Assembly: GCA_035477115.1 (NCBI GenBank)
Contig: DATIKW010000041.1
Coordinates: 1 to 64,000, forward strand
DNA: 64,000 nt
Direction of reading: 5' to 3'
Origin: UBA995 sp035477115
Lineage (GTDB): Bacteria; Bacillota; Sulfobacillia; UBA995
Shown: positions 51,533-61,004 of the stretch, one piece after another
How positions within the stretch are numbered: the stretch's first letter is position 1
How the letters are laid out: each line of letters starts with the position of its first letter
Program-made: the position numbers and the translations under genes
Notes under the pieces: generated by a model
Database searches by the model: none
What the model was told of the DNA's origin: nothing
The model's input: the letters and a program-made list of their open reading frames with translations, nothing else

Positions 51533-52957
51533 TTGCGTCCCGTCTACCTGTACAACACGCTTGGACGGACGAAAGAGCGGCTGGAGCCGGCAAACCCGCC
51601 GGTCGTGGGCATCTACACCTGCGGGCCGACGGTCTACGACCTCGCCCACGTGGGGAATCTGCGGGCTTATATTTTCGCCGACAGCCTGCGGCGGATGCTC
51701 GAGGCGGCCGGTTACAGTGTCCGCCATGTGATGAACATCACCGATGTCGGCCACCTGACCTCGGATGCTGATGAGGGCGAAGACAAGATGCTGGCGGGAG
51801 CCCGGAGAGAACGGACGTCCCCGCTCGCGATCGCCGAGCATTACACGCGGCTGTTCTTCGAACACTGCGAGGCGTTGAACATCGAGCGCCCCACCATCGT
51901 GTGCCGCGCGACCGAGCACATCCCCGAGATGATCCGGCTGGTAGAGGTACTGATGGACCGGGGATACGCATATGCGATCGGCGACGGCGTTTACTTTGAC
52001 GTGTCTGAGTTCCCCGGGTACGGCGGGCTGTCCGGAGCGGACCTGGCGGGTCAAGAGCCCGGAGCCCGCATAGGCGTCAACCCGGAAAAGCGCAATCCTG
52101 CGGACTTCGCGCTATGGCGCAAGGCGGATGCGAACCATTTGCTCCAGTGGGATAGCCCGTGGGGCCGTGGCTATCCCGGCTGGCATATCGAGTGCTCGGC
52201 GATGGCCATGGCCTATCTCGGCGACCGCATCGATATCCACACCGGCGGCGCGGATCACATCCCCGTGCATCACGAGAACGAGGTCGCGCAGGCGGATGCC
52301 GCCACCGGCCATTCGGTGGTCCGCTGGTGGCTGCACAACGAGTTCCTGCTGGTGGACGGCGGCAGGATGGGGAAGAGTCTGGGCAACGCGTACACCATGA
52401 ACGACCTGCTCGCCAGGGGCTTTCATCCCCTCGCGTACCGCTATTTCTGTCTCAACGCCCACTACCGGGCCAAGTTGAATTTCACCTGGGATGCCCTGGA
52501 GGCGGCCGCGCGCGCCTTGGACCGGCTGTGGGAAGCGGTATTCGTCCTGGCCGGGGAGGCAGGCGGTCAGCCCGCGGCCATCCCCGCGGGGCTCCAGGAG
52601 GAGTTCTTGACGGCAATCGCCGACGACCTCGGTTTGCCCCGGGCGCTGGCCCTGGTCTGGGAAGTAGTGCGGGGCCGGCCGGTCGGGGCGGGTGAGGCAC
52701 TGGCATTGCTGCTGGAGTGGGACGAGGTGCTGGGGCTGGACCTCGCCGCCGCGGCCGCCGGCGAGCGCGATCCGGGGGCCCGGAACCTGCCGGCGGAGGT
52801 GCTGGCCCTCGTCGAACAACGACGCGCCGCCCGCTCGGAACGGGACTGGGGTCGGGCGGACGCCTTGCGGCGACAGATAGCCTCCCTGGGCTACACGGTG
52901 GAGGATGGGCCCGCCGGGCCCAGGGTGCGCCGGATCAGGGCGAATGTGCCTTCCTGA
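51533..52957 (+). CDS. cysS: Cysteine-tRNA ligase
   Basis: A 474-residue class I synthetase. Zinc ligands are seen at YTCGPTVYD, WHIECSAMA and GGADHIPVHHENE; the HIGH-equivalent is DLAHVGNLRAY and the KMSKS box reads RMGKSLGNA. The DALR-type anticodon domain ends with SERDWGRADALRRQIASLGYTVEDGP. TTG 51533 is preceded by AGGAGGG at the right distance. No T-box leader is visible in the short gap upstream. The membrane-protein gene starts 14 bp later, so it may be co-transcribed. Confidence 0.96.
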   Translation: MRPVYLYNTLGRTKERLEPANPPVVGIYTCGPTVYDLAHVGNLRAYIFADSLRRMLEAAGYSVRHVMNITDVGHLTSDADEGEDKMLAGARRERTSPLAIAEHYTRLFFEHCEALNIERPTIVCRATEHIPEMIRLVEVLMDRGYAYAIGDGVYFDVSEFPGYGGLSGADLAGQEPGARIGVNPEKRNPADFALWRKADANHLLQWDSPWGRGYPGWHIECSAMAMAYLGDRIDIHTGGADHIPVHHENEVAQADAATGHSVVRWWLHNEFLLVDGGRMGKSLGNAYTMNDLLARGFHPLAYRYFCLNAHYRAKLNFTWDALEAAARALDRLWEAVFVLAGEAGGQPAAIPAGLQEEFLTAIADDLGLPRALALVWEVVRGRPVGAGEALALLLEWDEVLGLDLAAAAAGERDPGARNLPAEVLALVEQRRAARSERDWGRADALRRQIASLGYTVEDGPAGPRVRRIRANVPS

Positions 52958-52971
52958 GGAGGGATCCGCCC

Positions 52972-54429
52972 ATGCGCGGTCGTCTGCCCCCTCGGCGCTG
53001 GGACTTCCGGCCTTCTCGCTGGATCTACTGCCTGCTCGGCCTGATGGTCGGAGCAGCCCTCTCCCGTCCCTTGCCCCTGGTCCCCATCGCCGCGGGCCGG
53101 CCCGTACTGGCGGAGCACCATATCGCGAGGGCGCCGCAGCCCGAAGGCGCCGCCTGGCATGTGGCGGGGACCGGCCCCCTGGCGCATGAGTATCTGCTGG
53201 TGACGGCAGAGCCGGGCCCGACTGCCGTCCTGCTCCCCGCGCTTCATCAGGTCATGGCCGCCGCTGCTCCGGGCCGCAGCCTCCTGCTGGCGATAGTCGA
53301 GGGGACCGACTTGCCCGACCTTACCGCGGCCGCGCGCGTGCACCTCGAGTACCGGGAAGGAGATACCGTCGAGTTTTCGGTCGGACCAGCCGCTGCCGGT
53401 GCCCTCCCGGTGTGGCTGCGCCAGGTGGCCCGGGCGGCCCTCATGGCCGAAGCCGTCCCGGTCCGCCAGGGATTGGCGGCGGAGTTCGGGCGGCTATCGC
53501 GGTCGCGAGCGCAAGTCGGCCTCACGCCTGCCGTGACCTTGCAGGCCGTGGGCCTAGACGAAATCGATCTCCTGACCCTCGGTCAGGCGGCCGAGCGGCT
53601 CTTGATCGCTCTCGACGAGTTGCCGTCGCTGCCCGAGCCCCGTTGGTGGGCGGCGGGTCGAAGCTCCTCGCTGTATCTGGCAGCCGGCGGGCGATATGTG
53701 CCGGCGCCGGCCCTGTGGGCGGTCCAGTTGACCTGGCTCTTCCCGCTGGTGGCGGGAGTGATTTCGGGGAGCAGGCGGCCAGGCCCCCGCCATAGAGTCC
53801 ACCTCCCTGCTGAAGACGCCGCCATACTGAAGGCGGTCCACGATTACCGCTTGCGTCAAGGACGGATCCCGTCGCTTGCCGGCCGAAGGCGGGCTCGACG
53901 CCAGCGGCAATCCCGTGACGGTCTAGTACAGGCGATATCGCGGGAGGCTTCTGTCGGCCTGTTCGCCGCCGGCGGGTTGCTGCTCGCCGCCGGCGCCTAC
54001 CAGGGCTCGCTGAACATGGTTGCGGTCGGATTACTCGCCGTCCCCGCTGCCTGGCTGGTGAATCGGCTGGCGGGCGGGGGCCGATTCGATTGGCCCCAGC
54101 GCCATCGAGGTCTACAGGCACTGCTGGTGCTGGCCGCAATCACCTTGACGGCCTGGACGGGAGGGCATCCCTTCAGCTTGCTGGCGCTGATGCCCGCCTT
54201 GCTGGCATGGCCCGCCCTGGTTCCGGGCTGGCGGGCGCGCAATTGCGTGCTCGCGGGTACCGGCGCCGCCGGCGGCATGGTCCTGGCCGGGATGAACTGG
54301 CCCGAGGCCCTGGGGGGGCCGGCGGCCCCCGCCTTGTTGATCGTCGCCTCGCTGGCTGCCGTCGCTTTCTGCCTGGCGCTCGCCCGCCCCGCTGAGGAGG
54401 ACGGCGGGGAGCAATGGCACTCGTCATGA
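52972..54429 (+). CDS. Uncharacterised membrane protein with ectodomain and seven C-terminal helices
   Basis: About 485 residues of unrecognised family. One N-terminal helix (WIYCLLGLMVGAALS, residues 17-32) is followed by an extracytoplasmic domain of about 210 residues and then roughly seven hydrophobic helices. A basic cytoplasmic loop (SGSRRPGPRHRVH..RRRARRQRQSRD) divides helix two from the rest. The layout recalls GPAA1-like or M28-derived membrane proteins, but no zinc motif is visible, so no activity is proposed. ATG 52972 has GAGGAGGGA. It overlaps the ceramidase-like gene by 16 bases, suggesting a functional pair. Confidence 0.75.
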   Translation: MRGRLPPRRWDFRPSRWIYCLLGLMVGAALSRPLPLVPIAAGRPVLAEHHIARAPQPEGAAWHVAGTGPLAHEYLLVTAEPGPTAVLLPALHQVMAAAAPGRSLLLAIVEGTDLPDLTAAARVHLEYREGDTVEFSVGPAAAGALPVWLRQVARAALMAEAVPVRQGLAAEFGRLSRSRAQVGLTPAVTLQAVGLDEIDLLTLGQAAERLLIALDELPSLPEPRWWAAGRSSSLYLAAGGRYVPAPALWAVQLTWLFPLVAGVISGSRRPGPRHRVHLPAEDAAILKAVHDYRLRQGRIPSLAGRRRARRQRQSRDGLVQAISREASVGLFAAGGLLLAAGAYQGSLNMVAVGLLAVPAAWLVNRLAGGGRFDWPQRHRGLQALLVLAAITLTAWTGGHPFSLLALMPALLAWPALVPGWRARNCVLAGTGAAGGMVLAGMNWPEALGGPAAPALLIVASLAAVAFCLALARPAEEDGGEQWHSS

Positions 54430-55844
54430 AGCCGATTGTCCCGGCGGTCTTGGGCGCACTGCTGCTATTGGCCGCCTGGTCCGGGGCGGCCGCCGCCCAG
54501 CAGGAATTGCTGGCCGGAGCGGCGCGCCGGCCGATCACCCCGGAGGGGCGGGTCTGGCTGGCCGGTCACGGGCTGGGCCCTTTCCGTGGCAGCCGGGGCG
54601 TGGCCCAAGAGCTGTACGTCCGCGCCCTGGCCCTCACGCAAGGCGACCGTACGTTGGTGCTCCTATCCGCCGACCTGGTGGGGTTGTTCCGGGAAGAGGT
54701 TCGAGCCATCGAGACCCTCCTCGCTGCTCGCCTGCCGCACAGGGGAGAGAGCATGCCGGCCGTCATCCTGGCCGCCACCCATACCCACTCCGGACCGGAT
54801 ACCCTGGGGTTCTGGGGTGGCTGGGACCGGTCCGAACGCGATCGGTTCCGCGAACAGGTGTTGGCCGCGATCGAAGAGGCGCTGGCCGCGCGGCGCCCGG
54901 CTGAGTTATCGGGGGCGGTGATAGGCGTCCCGACGCGGACGCACAACCGGCGTGACCCTGCACGCCGCGACGAGCAGCACGCGGTCGCCCTGCGGCTACG
55001 GGGCAGGGATGGCGACGTCTTGGCCACGCTGGTGGGCTTTGCCGCTCACCCCACACTGCTCGGCAGCGATAACCGCCTGATCGGCCCCGACTTTCCCGGC
55101 TCCCTGTCGGCCAGGATCGAGGCTCGTTCCGGAGGTGTGGCCCTCTACGTCACGGGCGCGGCCGGCGACATCGCGCCGCTTAGCGCCCAGGGCAGGGGGA
55201 GCGAGGCCGCCCGGAGCTACGGCGAAGCCCTGGCCGACCTGGTGGAGGCGGCGCTCACCGCGATCCGGCCCGACCCGGGTGTTCCCGTACTGGACTTCCG
55301 CCGGCGCGAGATAGAGCTGCCGGTCACCAACTGGCCGCTGCTGCTCGTATCCGAACTGGGACTGGCCGGGAGGCGGATCGTCGGGGGCAAGATCGCGGCC
55401 GAGGTGTGGGCGGTCCGGTTGGGAGAGGCGTACTTGCTCGCCCTGCCCGGTGAGCCGCTGGCCGGGATCGGCCGTCACTTGCGGCAGGGACTGGACCCCG
55501 CAAGCACCGTGGTGATTGGCCTGGCGAACGACGCCCTCGGCTACCTGGTAGGGGGCGACGAATGGCGCCCGCAGGGGTACGAGGAGCGGCTGGCTTTGTC
55601 CCCGGTTGCCGGTGACCTGGTGACGGACGCCGCGCTGGCTCTCGGACTGGAACTGGCGGGGCGCCCGCCTCCCGCACCGCGCACCGATGCCGCGGACCTG
55701 GCCCGGGCGATGCGGGCGGCGCGCCGGCTCCAGACCGCCGTCCGCCTGGCGATCATGGCCGCCCTCCTCACCGTCCTCCTGGGCATGGCGGCCATCGTGG
55801 CGACCGCTCGTTCAGCCCGGAGGGCTCCGGCCGGCGACGGCTAG
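54414..55844 (+). CDS. Neutral/alkaline ceramidase-family protein, membrane-anchored
   Basis: A 476-residue exported protein resembling the N-terminal catalytic part of neutral/alkaline non-lysosomal ceramidases: LLAGAARRPITPEGRVWLAG, ALALTQGDRTLVLLSADLVGL, the zinc-site AATHTHSGPDTLGFW, GFAAHPTLLGSDN and TGAAGDIAPLS. Many bacterial members are not proven ceramidases. It has a signal-like N-terminus (VLGALLLLAAWSGAAAAQ) and a C-terminal helix (AIMAALLTVLLGMAAIVATA), so it is likely tethered on the outer face. Start may be ATG 54414 or 54426; both overlap the preceding membrane-protein gene. The stop overlaps the convergent fmdB-like gene. Confidence 0.8.
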   Translation: MALVMKPIVPAVLGALLLLAAWSGAAAAQQELLAGAARRPITPEGRVWLAGHGLGPFRGSRGVAQELYVRALALTQGDRTLVLLSADLVGLFREEVRAIETLLAARLPHRGESMPAVILAATHTHSGPDTLGFWGGWDRSERDRFREQVLAAIEEALAARRPAELSGAVIGVPTRTHNRRDPARRDEQHAVALRLRGRDGDVLATLVGFAAHPTLLGSDNRLIGPDFPGSLSARIEARSGGVALYVTGAAGDIAPLSAQGRGSEAARSYGEALADLVEAALTAIRPDPGVPVLDFRRREIELPVTNWPLLLVSELGLAGRRIVGGKIAAEVWAVRLGEAYLLALPGEPLAGIGRHLRQGLDPASTVVIGLANDALGYLVGGDEWRPQGYEERLALSPVAGDLVTDAALALGLELAGRPPPAPRTDAADLARAMRAARRLQTAVRLAIMAALLTVLLGMAAIVATARSARRAPAGDG

Positions 55845-56107
55845 TCCGAGGCGGCCTTGCCCTCCGGCGGCTTCGGCGCTTCCTTAGCCGCCGATTCCCC
55901 GGAGGCAGCTTCGGTTGGGGGGGAGGATCCTCGCCGGTAATCGTTGACGTGGAAGCCGGGCCCGCGGAAGATCACGGTCAGCTGGCGGGGGATACGCCGG
56001 CATACGGGGCCATCACATCGCGGACACCGCTGCAGGGCGCTCTCGGTGATGCTCTGGTAATGCTCGAAACTCCCGCATGTTTCACAAGCATACTCGTAAG
56101 TGGGCAT
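55841..56107 (-). CDS. FmdB family zinc-ribbon protein
   Basis: An 88-residue protein starting MPTYEYACETCGSFEHYQS with a second CPRCDGPV pair, the C-x2-C..C-x2-C ribbon of the FmdB/CxxC_CxxC_SSSS family. The phrase FRGPGFHVNDYRRG is also typical. A disordered, charged tail follows. The family takes its name from a proposed regulator of formamidase/amidase genes; its real role is unknown. It overlaps the ceramidase-like gene by four bases, tail to tail. Confidence 0.88.
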   Translation of the reverse strand: MPTYEYACETCGSFEHYQSITESALQRCPRCDGPVCRRIPRQLTVIFRGPGFHVNDYRRGSSPPTEAASGESAAKEAPKPPEGKAASD

Positions 56108-56165
56108 GGAATCACCTCAGGCGTTTATGATACAGCTTCTATATATAGTGCCCGCCCGCCTTTCG

Positions 56166-57611
56166 TCAAGGGCGCGGCCCGGCTCCCGGGGAAATGCGCG
56201 GGTGTGCCCGCGGGCGAAACGGTGGGAGCAGCCTTCGTATGATGGAGGTCGGTCGCGACCAGTTGAAGCCGGCACCCATCCCGATGAGGATGGAGGCTTC
56301 AAGCGCCCCGCCCGCGAGCTGGGCCAAGGGGCCGATGGACGCCCCCAGCCCGGGAGCCATGAGGGCCAAGATGGCGGCTACCAGCGCCAGCCCGGCCACG
56401 TTGGCCATGCGGGCCAGCCCGGTCAATCGCGTCTGACCCTGTTGGAGCAACTTCCCCGCATGGTAGTCCACGGCGGTCAGGACCAGCGGCAGAAATACCA
56501 GGAGCTGCAGGGCCCGGAGCGTCGGCGCAACCAGCTCTTGCGGTACGCCGAGCCCGCGGGTGATCAACCACGGGCCGATTGGCGACCAACTGAGGGAGGC
56601 CAGGATCATGCAGTTGACGAACGCGAAACCTACGGCGAAACGACGCAGGACGGGGCGGGCGGCGGGATCACTGTGGTAGACCATGACGGTCTGGTGTATG
56701 TTCTGGCAAGGAGCCAGCACGATCCAGGCCAACGCGGACGCTACCGCGAAGGCCGCCAGTTCCGGCGCCGCCGCGGGGATGCGGGCCAGGGCCGAGTTGA
56801 TGATCGGTTTGCCCAGGCTGGCCATCAGCCCCGCCACCATCAGCGGAGCATAGAACCCGAGCGTCCAGCGGTATCCCATGACGCCCGGCTGGTCCCACTC
56901 GCCGCCCCGAACCGGCTTCATTCGCAAGGCCATCACGCTGACGAGACCTTCCGTACCCATTCCCGCCAGGAAGATCACGGCGCCGACCGCGGCTCCGTCG
57001 GACCAGCGATAGGTCGTGATTGCCCAGGCCAGGCCGGCCATCACCGCTACCCGCGCCGCCATGCCCCAGGTGATGAACAAGGTCGCTCGGTTACGGGTAA
57101 GGAGTCCCTGGTAAAGGCCGCGTACGGCCGAGGTCAGAGGCATCAGCATGAGCACCCGAAAGGCGGGCAGTGCGTGGGCTATCAGGGCCTCCGGGGCGCC
57201 GAAGAAGTCGCCGAAGATGATCGGGCCGAGCGGCGTGTAGGCAATCAACGCCGCCATGGCCAGGCACGCTGCGGCAATCCAACCCGTGATTCGCCGGATC
57301 AGGCGAAAGCGGGCCGCGCTGGTGGCAAGGGCGATGGTAACCTGGCGCATCACCATGACCGGCGACTCGACGATGACCGCCATGCTCAGGGCGAGGGCGT
57401 GGGCGGCGAGGAAGGTTTGCGGCTGACTGGTACGGGCCAGCGCGGCGTTGACCACGGAGTGGGTGAACATCATCATCATCGATGCCGCCGCCAGGGGCAA
57501 GAAGAAACGCAGTAAGTCCCTCATTCCCGTCGCCGGCAAGGTCGAGGGCGCCGGGCGGCCCCGGGGGGCGGCGGCGAGTTGCTCAGGATCAACGACCAAC
57601 TTCCCGTTCAT
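56166..57611 (-). CDS. MATE/MOP-superfamily-like multi-pass membrane protein
   Basis: A 481-residue protein with about twelve hydrophobic segments. The first-half FFLPLAAASMMMMFTHSVVNAALART and the second-half GFYAPLMVAGLMASLGKPIINSALARIP look like duplicated MOP-flippase halves. It is not close to the MATE protein at 45457. Similarity to ANKH-like transporters is possible but judged by eye. ATG 57611 has GGAGGTCC upstream. It is 30 bp after thiI and may be co-transcribed with nifS-thiI. Substrate unknown. Confidence 0.65.
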   Translation of the reverse strand: MNGKLVVDPEQLAAAPRGRPAPSTLPATGMRDLLRFFLPLAAASMMMMFTHSVVNAALARTSQPQTFLAAHALALSMAVIVESPVMVMRQVTIALATSAARFRLIRRITGWIAAACLAMAALIAYTPLGPIIFGDFFGAPEALIAHALPAFRVLMLMPLTSAVRGLYQGLLTRNRATLFITWGMAARVAVMAGLAWAITTYRWSDGAAVGAVIFLAGMGTEGLVSVMALRMKPVRGGEWDQPGVMGYRWTLGFYAPLMVAGLMASLGKPIINSALARIPAAAPELAAFAVASALAWIVLAPCQNIHQTVMVYHSDPAARPVLRRFAVGFAFVNCMILASLSWSPIGPWLITRGLGVPQELVAPTLRALQLLVFLPLVLTAVDYHAGKLLQQGQTRLTGLARMANVAGLALVAAILALMAPGLGASIGPLAQLAGGALEASILIGMGAGFNWSRPTSIIRRLLPPFRPRAHPRISPGAGPRP

Positions 57612-57641
57612 TGATGGACCTCCCTGGCCTCGGGGAACGTC

Positions 57642-58850
57642 TCAAGATGGCGGGGCGGCGGAGGTCAGTTGCAGGGTCTCCCGGCCTGCCAGCGCTCCTT
57701 CGACGAGATCGCTGTAGTTCAACCGAGACTCGGCTCGCTCCACGCCGGCGAGGGTCGGGCGGGTGGCCGGATGACGGGGTAGGAACAACGAACAGCAGTC
57801 GGGATAGGGCCGCGCCGATATGTCGAAAGTGCCGATCTTGCGAGCCAGATCAATGATTTCCGTCTTGTCCAGTCCGACCAACGGGCGCAGCACCAGGAGA
57901 TCGGTGGCGCGCCCGATGACCGACAAGCTTGCCAGGGTTTGACTGGCCACCTGGCCGAGGTTTTCGCCCGTCACCAGCGCATGGGCGTTTACCCGGCCGG
58001 CCAATGCCTGGGCCATCCGGAACATCATCCGCCGCATCAGGGTGACCCCCAACTCCTCGGGGCAAGCGTTCCGGATGGCCCGCTGGGTTTCCGTGAAGGG
58101 CAGCAAGTGCAAGGTGAGACTGCCGCCCGCCCAGGGTGACAGGGCGCGAGCCAGGTCCACCGCCTTCTCCTGGGCCCGTTCTGAGGTGAAAGGGAAGCTC
58201 TGAAAGTGCACGGCTTCGAGTTCGAGCCCGCGCTTCAAGCCCATCCACCCGGCCGCCGGGCTGTCGATGCCGCCGGACAGGAGCAGGATCGCCTTGCCGG
58301 AACTGCCGACCGGCAGGCCGCCCGGCCCCCGGTAGCTACGCGCATAGGCGTAGGCGCCTTCCTCCCGGACTTCGACTTCGACCGTGATCTCGGGGCGGTG
58401 CAGGTCGACCCGCAGGCGCGGTTCCGATCGCAGGAGGTCAGCCCCCAGGACCTGGTTGAGTTCCATCGAGTTCACGGGGAAACGCTTATCCGCCCGGCGC
58501 GCTGCTACCCGGAAGCGGACGGCATGGTCGGCGGGGAAGTCGTTCAGCGCCTCGCCCAGGACCTGCCGGCTCGCGGCCGCGAGGGAATCCAGGTCGGCCT
58601 CAACTTGCAAGGCTGGAGACAACCCCACCACCCCAAATACCCGGCTGAGGCGGCCGACGGCTTCTCCCGCGGGAATCGAACTCAGGTCAAGCAAGAACCG
58701 GCCGCTCACTCGCTGGATCCAGGGAACGCCCCCTGGCAGATCCGCCAGGGCTCCCTTGAGGCGGTCGATCAGCAAGCGCTCGAAGAAGCGCCGGTTGCCC
58801 CCTTTGAGGCCGATTTCGCCGAATTTGATTAGCAGCACCGACTTGCTCAT
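57642..58850 (-). CDS. thiI: tRNA 4-thiouridine synthase / thiamine sulfur-carrier enzyme
   Basis: A 402-residue ThiI without the C-terminal rhodanese domain, the common form in Bacillota. A ferredoxin-like/THUMP N-terminal part (LIKFGEIGLKGGNRRFFERLL, then a THUMP block to about residue 170) is followed by the PP-loop LLSGGIDSPAAGWMGLKRG and the C-terminal RPYPDCCSLFLP. It adenylates U8 of tRNA for sulfur insertion; the upstream cysteine desulfurase supplies sulfur. Start ATG 58850 overlaps the desulfurase stop (ATGA), so the two are translationally coupled. The in-frame extension to 58934 lies in that gene. Confidence 0.93.
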   Translation of the reverse strand: MSKSVLLIKFGEIGLKGGNRRFFERLLIDRLKGALADLPGGVPWIQRVSGRFLLDLSSIPAGEAVGRLSRVFGVVGLSPALQVEADLDSLAAASRQVLGEALNDFPADHAVRFRVAARRADKRFPVNSMELNQVLGADLLRSEPRLRVDLHRPEITVEVEVREEGAYAYARSYRGPGGLPVGSSGKAILLLSGGIDSPAAGWMGLKRGLELEAVHFQSFPFTSERAQEKAVDLARALSPWAGGSLTLHLLPFTETQRAIRNACPEELGVTLMRRMMFRMAQALAGRVNAHALVTGENLGQVASQTLASLSVIGRATDLLVLRPLVGLDKTEIIDLARKIGTFDISARPYPDCCSLFLPRHPATRPTLAGVERAESRLNYSDLVEGALAGRETLQLTSAAPPS

Positions 58851-60073
58851 CGGCGGGTGAACTTTCGCAGATCGGCGACCGCCCCGACCAGGGCCGATAG
58901 GAAATGGTCGATCTCGCCCGCGGTGGTCGTCCATCCGAGACTCACTCGGATCGAGCTGTCCGCCATGCCCGGCTCGACCCCCATGGCTTCCAGGACGTGG
59001 CTTGGTCCTCGCTTGTGGCTGGAGCAGGCGGCCCCGGTTGCCACGTATACGCCCTCCGCTTCAAGACAGTGGAGAAGCACTTCCCCGGGGGCGCCGGGGA
59101 AAGAAAAATTGACGATATGAGGGGCGGCGGAAGGTCGGTCCGCCTCGCCGGGAAGCCCCGGGTCGATGGTCCAGGGCGGGCCGTTGAGTCGGGCATCCGC
59201 AATGGAGCTGAGGACTTCTTTGATGAGGTGACCGCGCAGCTCGCCCATGGTCCGCAAGGTCGCCGGCAATTCGGCTAGGGCCAGGTCGACCGCCAATCCC
59301 ATCCCGGCGATGCCGGGGACATTCTCCGTCCCTGAGCGGCGGCCGCTTTCCTGCCCGCCGCCGGCAAGCAGCGGGCGCAAGACGACGCCGGAGCGGACGA
59401 ACAGCGCTCCGACCCCCTTGGGTCCGCCGAGCTTGTGACCGCTGAAGCTGGCCAGGTCGGCATGCCGGCAGAGGCCGTCCAGAGGGATCCGGCCCAGCGC
59501 TTGGACGGCGTCGACATGCAGGAAGGGGCGGGGACCGGAGGGACGCGCCTCAGTCAGAGTGCGCGCGACTTCCTCGACCGGCTGGATGGACCCGACCTCA
59601 TTGTTCACCAGCATGATGCTTACCAGCACCGTATCCGGGGCCAAGTGGCGGCGGATGTCCGCGGCCCTGACGACCCCTTGCGGCCCGGGTGCCAGCCGGG
59701 TGACCCGGTACCCCTCGCTTTCGAGTTCGGCCGCGACCGCCAGCACCGAAGGATGTTCGATGGCCGTCGTCACGACATGCTTGCCTCGCCGGGGCAGCCC
59801 GCGCAGGACGCCTTTGATCGCGAGATTATTGCTCTCCGTCCCGCCGGACGTGAATACGATCTCCTTCGGGTCGGCGTGGATCGCCCCCGCCAAAACTTCG
59901 CGCGCCCGGGCCACGATCCGCTCGGCGGCCACGCCCTTGCGATGGAGGGAGGAAGGGTTGCCGAAGTCGGCGCTCATCGCCTGCCGCACCGCCTCAAGTG
60001 CCTCGGGACGCACCGGCGAAGTGGCCGCGTGGTCCAGGTATGCTTCGCTCCGGCGTTCCGGCGGCAAGAACAA
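58847..60073 (-). CDS. Cysteine desulfurase (NifS/IscS family)
   Basis: A PLP enzyme of about 406 residues that takes sulfur from cysteine. Seen: AYLDHAATSPVRPEAL, FTSGGTESNNLAIKG, the PLP-binding Lys in SFSGHKLGGPKG, SGTENVPGIAGM, and the catalytic Cys loop TGAACSSHKRGPSHVLEAMG. It precedes thiI with a four-base overlap, as in the NifZ-ThiI pair of Bacillus, so tRNA thiolation is its likely main role (inference). The start is one of two TTG codons, 60073 or 60067; AAGGGGGG upstream is better spaced for 60067. Confidence 0.92.
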   Translation of the reverse strand: MFLPPERRSEAYLDHAATSPVRPEALEAVRQAMSADFGNPSSLHRKGVAAERIVARAREVLAGAIHADPKEIVFTSGGTESNNLAIKGVLRGLPRRGKHVVTTAIEHPSVLAVAAELESEGYRVTRLAPGPQGVVRAADIRRHLAPDTVLVSIMLVNNEVGSIQPVEEVARTLTEARPSGPRPFLHVDAVQALGRIPLDGLCRHADLASFSGHKLGGPKGVGALFVRSGVVLRPLLAGGGQESGRRSGTENVPGIAGMGLAVDLALAELPATLRTMGELRGHLIKEVLSSIADARLNGPPWTIDPGLPGEADRPSAAPHIVNFSFPGAPGEVLLHCLEAEGVYVATGAACSSHKRGPSHVLEAMGVEPGMADSSIRVSLGWTTTAGEIDHFLSALVGAVADLRKFTRR

Positions 60074-60218
60074 CCCCCCTTGGCTGCATCATCTGGACTT
60101 CATCTTACTACTGCTCGACTATGACTTCAACCGCCGGGAGCAAGGGCCCGCGTATAGCCGGCCTCCGGCAGCGGCAACCTTTGGGACAGTTTCTCCCGTC
60201 CGGGGGAGGCGGGCCCCC

Positions 60219-60908
60219 ATGCAAGTCCTCCTGGTCATCGGCAGGACCTTCCTGATGTACGGGCTGGTGCTCGTGGTCATGAGGACCATGGGCAAGCGGG
60301 AACTGGGACAGATTTCGCCCTTCGACCTGGTGGTCGCGGTGATGATCGCCGAGTTGGCGGCCATACCCCTGGAACGAGTCGATGCCCCTCTCCTCCCAGG
60401 GATGATCGCCATCCTCACCTTGGCGGGACTGGAGATCCTGCTGGCCAGAACGTCGCTCGCCGGCATCGCCGCGCGGCGGATCATCTCCGGAAGGCCGAGC
60501 CTGATCATCGCCCGGGGAAAACTGGTCGAGGAGGAGATGCGGAGACTCAACTACAACCTCGACGACCTCCTGGCGCAGCTAAGGCGGAAAGGGCACTTCG
60601 GTCCGGCGGAGGTTGAATGGGCCGTACTGGAGTGTTCGGGGGACCTTTCGATCATCCCGGTCGGCAACCAGCGGCCGGTGGTCACGGGTGATCTGGGCGT
60701 GACCACCGGGGATGAGCGGCTTCCCCGCGCCCTCATCCTGGACGGGGAACTCGATCGGGAGGCGTTGGCGGCCACGGGGTTGACTGAGAAGCAACTGCTG
60801 GCTGAGGTGAAGCGGAAAGGGGCAAAGGACATGCGAGGCGTCCTGTTCGCCGGCACCGACCGTCAGGGCGAGCTGTATGTGCAGCCGAAAGCCCACCGCC
60901 GCCGTTAG
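60219..60908 (+). CDS. DUF421 (YetF-like) membrane protein
   Basis: A 229-residue DUF421 protein. Three N-terminal membrane helices (VIGRTFLMYGLVLVVMRTMGKRELGQISPFDLVVAVMIAELAA is the signature stretch) are followed by a cytoplasmic domain containing GRPSLIIARGKLVEEEMRRLNYNLDDLLAQLRRKG and VEWAVLECSGDLSIIP. Members are common in spore formers and include YetF/YrbG; function is poorly known. ATG 60219 has GGGGGAGG upstream; the longer frame to 59559 is a shadow of the desulfurase gene. Confidence 0.9.
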   Translation: MQVLLVIGRTFLMYGLVLVVMRTMGKRELGQISPFDLVVAVMIAELAAIPLERVDAPLLPGMIAILTLAGLEILLARTSLAGIAARRIISGRPSLIIARGKLVEEEMRRLNYNLDDLLAQLRRKGHFGPAEVEWAVLECSGDLSIIPVGNQRPVVTGDLGVTTGDERLPRALILDGELDREALAATGLTEKQLLAEVKRKGAKDMRGVLFAGTDRQGELYVQPKAHRRR

Positions 60909-61004
60909 CCGCGGCAGCCCCTAAACCACCCGCCCTTCCCTGCCGATAGGGGTAGAGGGGACCGCCCCAGGCGGCTCCCCGGGGGCAGTGGCGGAGGTGT
61001 CACC

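Noticed and set aside
56100..57515. A 471-codon + strand frame
   Set aside because: Antisense shadow of the MOP-like membrane protein; composition is Gln/Gly/Arg-rich without recognisable domains.
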